Position numbers and translations under genes: made by a program. From Microbacterium sp. PM5 (GTDB lineage Bacteria > Actinomycetota > Actinomycetes > Actinomycetales > Microbacteriaceae), in NCBI RefSeq assembly GCF_003293595.1, contig NZ_CP022162.1, positions 404,346 through 468,345 of the forward strand: a DNA stretch of 64,000 nt, given 5' to 3'. Shown one piece after another: positions 61,422-64,000 of this stretch (the stretch's first letter is position 1; every line of letters starts with the position of its first letter). Below the pieces are notes generated by a model. The model was not told the origin of the DNA. It did not search any database and worked only from the letters and a program-made list of their open reading frames with translations.

Positions 61422-62327
61422 TCAGCTCCCGTCGGCCGCGCCGTCGTCGCTGGAGTGCGGACGCACGCGCACGATGTTCGTCGTCTCGTCGATGTCGGCG
61501 ACGCCGGGGTAGGCCTTGACGAAGTCGGAGAAGGACCGGTGGCCCAGGGCCTTCTCGCTGAAGGACGGATCCATGCGCTTGAGCAGGTTCTTCACCGCCG
61601 AGAGGTGCACCCACTCGTCGTCGGTGCGCTCCTGCTCCAGGCGCAGGGCACGCCGCAGAAGCTCCGCCGTCGGGTCCTCGGTCTTCTTGCGTCGACGCGA
61701 CGATGACGGGCCCGCCGTGGCGGCGGCATCCGCCTTCTTCTGGGTCGCGGCGGACGCCGGCAGCACCACTCCGGGCAGCGAATCGTACGAGTCGAACTGA
61801 TCGCATGCGGCCGCGAGCGACTTGGCCGTCGAGCCGGCCACGCCGACACCCACCACGACGCGACCCAGACGCTTGCACCGCTGCGCGAGCGGCACGTAGT
61901 CGCTGTCGCCGGCGACGATCACGACGTGGGTGAGGTCGGGCAGGCGGAACATGTCCTCGACGGTGTCGACGGCCAGACGGATGTCGGCACCGTTCTTCGC
62001 GTAGGCTGCCGCGGGGAACAGCTGCACGAGGTCGACGGCGCGCGCGACCAGCTGCGAACGGTACAACGCGTTGACCGGCGACGACCAGTCGGCGTAGGCA
62101 CGCGTGAGCACGAGAGTGCCGAAGGACGCCGCGTAGTCGATGATCGCCCCGACATCGATCGTGGCCTCCTTCAGGCGCTGGGCGATCTCGGGGGCATCGG
62201 GGTCGGCGATGATCTTCTGGCGGTCGGCGGCGTAGGAATTGCGCCCGTGCACGCGGTCGTACCAACTCATGACGATGTTGTCGAAGTCGAGGTAGACGGC
62301 GACGCGGTTGCCCTGCAGCTCGACCAT
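61422..62327 (-). CDS. NYN-domain protein with C-terminal OST-HTH/LOTUS domain
   Basis: 301 residues from ATG 62327. The N-terminal NYN (PIN-like) nuclease domain has catalytic Asp residues in V-Y-L-D-F-D-N-I near 11-18, I-R-L-A-V-D-T near 115, and A-G-D-S-D-Y near 138. A Lys/Arg/Ser-rich linker (about 190-212) leads to an OST-HTH/LOTUS domain (about 215-290; V-K-N-L-L-K-R-M-D-P-S-F and F-V-K-A-Y-P-G-V). Together these predict an RNA-cleaving enzyme. The next gene on this strand starts 2 kb upstream at 63345 and its stop is adjacent, so the two may share a transcript. Confidence 0.87.
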   Translation of the reverse strand: MVELQGNRVAVYLDFDNIVMSWYDRVHGRNSYAADRQKIIADPDAPEIAQRLKEATIDVGAIIDYAASFGTLVLTRAYADWSSPVNALYRSQLVARAVDLVQLFPAAAYAKNGADIRLAVDTVEDMFRLPDLTHVVIVAGDSDYVPLAQRCKRLGRVVVGVGVAGSTAKSLAAACDQFDSYDSLPGVVLPASAATQKKADAAATAGPSSSRRRKKTEDPTAELLRRALRLEQERTDDEWVHLSAVKNLLKRMDPSFSEKALGHRSFSDFVKAYPGVADIDETTNIVRVRPHSSDDGAADGS

Positions 62328-62328
62328 G

Positions 62329-63345
62329 TCAGCGCTCCTTCGGGTAGGTCACGCCGAGCTGGCCCCGCACGTCGTCGAGCGCGTGCATGATCGCGATCGA
62401 CTCCGCGAACGGCAGCAGGTCGCTGTCGGTGCGACCGGAGCGCAGCAGGCGCTCGGCGGCGAGGGCCTGGAACTGCATGCCGCGGCCGTCGACCTCGCTG
62501 CGGTACTCCTCGATCAGGGTGCCGTCGGTCGCGGTGACCCGGAAGGAGGTGGGCTCGTACCAGACGCGATCGATGTCGATCCGGGCGTTCGTGCCGATCA
62601 CGTGGGCGGTGTTCGGACCGGCGGCGCGCGAGCTCGTCGCGATCGACGAGATGGCACCGCCCGCGTGGACGGCGGCGATCGCGACCTCGGTGTCTGCTCC
62701 GGTGTCGCCGAGGCGGCCCACCGCGCGGATGTCGGTCATCGGTCCGAGCACGTCCCACGCGAAGGAGACGGGGTAGATGCCGAGGTCCAAGAGGGCACCG
62801 CCGCCCAGTCCGAGAGCGTTCAGCCGATGCGCCGGATCGGTGGGCAGCGACTGCGTGTGGTCGGCGATGACCGTGCGCAGCTCGCCCAGGGCGCCGTCGG
62901 CGATGAGTTCGCGGATGCGGATCATGTGCGGCAGGTACCGGGTCCACATCGCCTCCATCGCCAACAGCCCGCGCCCCGCGGCGATGTCACGGATCGCGAT
63001 GGCCTCGTCGGCATCCAGGGTCACGGCCTTCTCGATGAGAACGTGCTTGCCGGCCTCCAGGGCGAGGATCGCGTGCTCTCGGTGATGACTGTGCGGGGAA
63101 GCGACGTACACGATATCGACGTCGGGGTCGGCGACGAGCTCTTCGTACGACCCGTGCGCGTGAGGGATGTCGTACGCGGCGGCGAACGCACGCGCCGACT
63201 CCGGGCGGCGCGATCCGACGGCGGTGACGGTGAGCCCCGCCGTCCGCAGATCCTTCGTGAAGGCGTGGGCGATGCCGCCCGTGGCGAGGATTCCCCAGCG
63301 GATGGGCGCGGTCGGCACACTCGTGCCGGGGGCGTTGTCGGTCAT
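62329..63345 (-). CDS. Gfo/Idh/MocA-family oxidoreductase
   Basis: 338 residues. N-terminal Rossmann domain with W-G-I-L-A-T-G-G-I-A near residues 17-26, then E-K-A-V-T-L near 105 (the family E-K-P position carries Ala), and a C-terminal beta-sheet domain with A-M-W-T-R-Y-L-P near 131 and L-G-I-Y-P near 182 as in dihydrodiol/trans-1,2-dehydrogenase-like members. Acts on a sugar or inositol with NAD(P). ATG 63345 is six bases after TAGGCT. Its stop is one base from the NYN gene start, so they may be co-transcribed. Confidence 0.88.
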   Translation of the reverse strand: MTDNAPGTSVPTAPIRWGILATGGIAHAFTKDLRTAGLTVTAVGSRRPESARAFAAAYDIPHAHGSYEELVADPDVDIVYVASPHSHHREHAILALEAGKHVLIEKAVTLDADEAIAIRDIAAGRGLLAMEAMWTRYLPHMIRIRELIADGALGELRTVIADHTQSLPTDPAHRLNALGLGGGALLDLGIYPVSFAWDVLGPMTDIRAVGRLGDTGADTEVAIAAVHAGGAISSIATSSRAAGPNTAHVIGTNARIDIDRVWYEPTSFRVTATDGTLIEEYRSEVDGRGMQFQALAAERLLRSGRTDSDLLPFAESIAIMHALDDVRGQLGVTYPKER

Positions 63346-63351
63346 GCGACG

Positions 63352-63375
63352 AGCCTAGCCGCGCGCGCGTAGGCT
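63352..63375. promoter_or_regulatory. divergent leaderless promoter pair
   Basis: TAGGCT on the minus strand (63357-63352) six bases before ATG 63345, and TAGGCT on the plus strand (63370-63375) six bases before GTG 63382. Identical hexamers at identical distances, 12 bases apart. Confidence 0.6.
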
Positions 63376-63381
63376 CGAGCC

Positions 63382-64000
63382 GTGAGTGCCGACACCGAGG
63401 CGTCGATCGCCCGATTCCGTGAGCTGCTGCAGATTCCGACCGTCTCGCACGCGGACGAGAGTCTCGTGGACGCGGATGCGTTCACGCGCTTCATCGACAC
63501 GCTGGCGCGTCTGTATCCGACCGCGCATGCCGCTCTCGAGCGTGAGGTCGTCGACGGCTACTCCGTGCTGTTCCGCTGGTCCGGCCGGCAGAGCGCGGCG
63601 GATCCGCTCGTGCTCATGGCCCACATGGACGTCGTCCCCGTCGTCGAAGAGGAATGGGACCACCCGCCGTTCGGGGCCGAGGTGGTCGGTGAAGGTGTCG
63701 ATGCCGAGATCCACGCGCGCGGCGCCATCGACGACAAGGGCGCCCTCGTGGCGATCATGGAGGCGGTGGAGGAACTCGCCGCGGAGGGCTACGCGCCGAC
63801 GCGCGATGTCTACCTCGCCTTCGGCCACAACGAGGAGACGGCCGGCGGCGGCGCGCGCGCGATCGTGGCGCTGCTGCGCGAACGCGGGGTCACGCCGGGT
63901 CTGGTGCTCGATGAAGGCGGCGCGGTCGTGGACGGTGCGGTGCCGGGGGTCGCGGTGCCGACGGCGATGGTCGGCGTCGCCGAGCGGGGCGTCCTGACGC
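63382..64000 (+). CDS. M20-family metallopeptidase, N-terminal part (cut by window end)
   Basis: 206 codons visible from GTG 63382; the gene runs past base 64000. Metal-site motifs of M20 peptidases are in order: L-M-A-H-M-D-V-V-P near residues 79-87, A-R-G-A-I-D-D-K-G near 113-121, and F-G-H-N-E-E-T-A-G-G near 147-156. The form matches the carboxypeptidase S/Gly-X carboxypeptidase branch. Start lies six bases after TAGGCT. Confidence 0.9.
   Translation, partial: MSADTEASIARFRELLQIPTVSHADESLVDADAFTRFIDTLARLYPTAHAALEREVVDGYSVLFRWSGRQSAADPLVLMAHMDVVPVVEEEWDHPPFGAEVVGEGVDAEIHARGAIDDKGALVAIMEAVEELAAEGYAPTRDVYLAFGHNEETAGGGARAIVALLRERGVTPGLVLDEGGAVVDGAVPGVAVPTAMVGVAERGVLT

Overview
The window looks like a chromosomal segment of a high-GC actinobacterium, most plausibly a Microbacterium or close Microbacteriaceae relative. 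This rests on the very high GC third positions, the frequent GGATGCC/GCATCC words in genes and hairpins, GTG starts, many start codons lying 6-7 bases after a TANNNT hexamer (apparently leaderless transcripts), a class Ib ribonucleotide reductase operon, and typical families (DUF3817, DUF445, DUF4921, DUF6510, UBP zinc finger). The genus is an inference; there is no rRNA or other decisive marker.

Bases 1 to about 8700 are accessory, with visibly lower GC and looser codon use than the rest. They hold the end of a hexapeptide-repeat protein, two copies of a structured ~130-bp repeat around a degraded locus, a complete four-gene QatABCD anti-phage operon (KAP ATPase, QatB, QueC-like QatC, TatD-like QatD), an opposite-strand cluster of three unrecognised genes (362-aa protein, 61-aa zinc ribbon, membrane coiled-coil protein), a double-HTH protein and a small membrane protein.

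From 8.7 kb on the genes are core-like. At 8773-15060 an NMT1/THI5-type ABC importer is joined by overlapping start/stop codons to a divergent FolE, a creatininase-family hydrolase and a LacI regulator. This FolE has Gln where GTP cyclohydrolase I has its catalytic His (E. coli His179), so FolE and creatininase may together make and deformylate a formamidopyrimidine. Then come an FMN reductase, a UBP zinc finger, a hydrolase, GlxA-, MmyB- and TetR-type regulators, a sulfite-oxidase-like/flavin reductase/DUF6510 operon with a PucR regulator, an acyl-CoA synthetase, a branched-chain amino-acid dehydrogenase, an unusual P1B ATPase and a YbaK deacylase. At 27958-34380 lies a sugar ABC operon with a glycoside-debranching enzyme and a divergent LacI regulator, and at 34371-41208 a histidine utilisation locus (IclR regulator, hutH-hutU-hutI, and hutG on the opposite strand).

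The right third carries DUF445, a CsoR-type metal sensor, an acyl-CoA dehydrogenase, hydrolase and MFS genes, the nrdHIEF operon (47479-51306), a lipoprotein, a DUF3817 gene whose start lies in a 35-bp palindrome, a MarR regulator, an RNA-methyltransferase-like/DUF4921 pair, a DoxX-like protein, an MHS transporter with an operator inside its promoter, a CitAB two-component system divergent from a CitMHS citrate transporter, an NYN/LOTUS protein, a Gfo/Idh/MocA oxidoreductase and the start of an M20 peptidase cut by the window edge. No tRNA, rRNA, CRISPR array, insertion sequence or integrase was seen.
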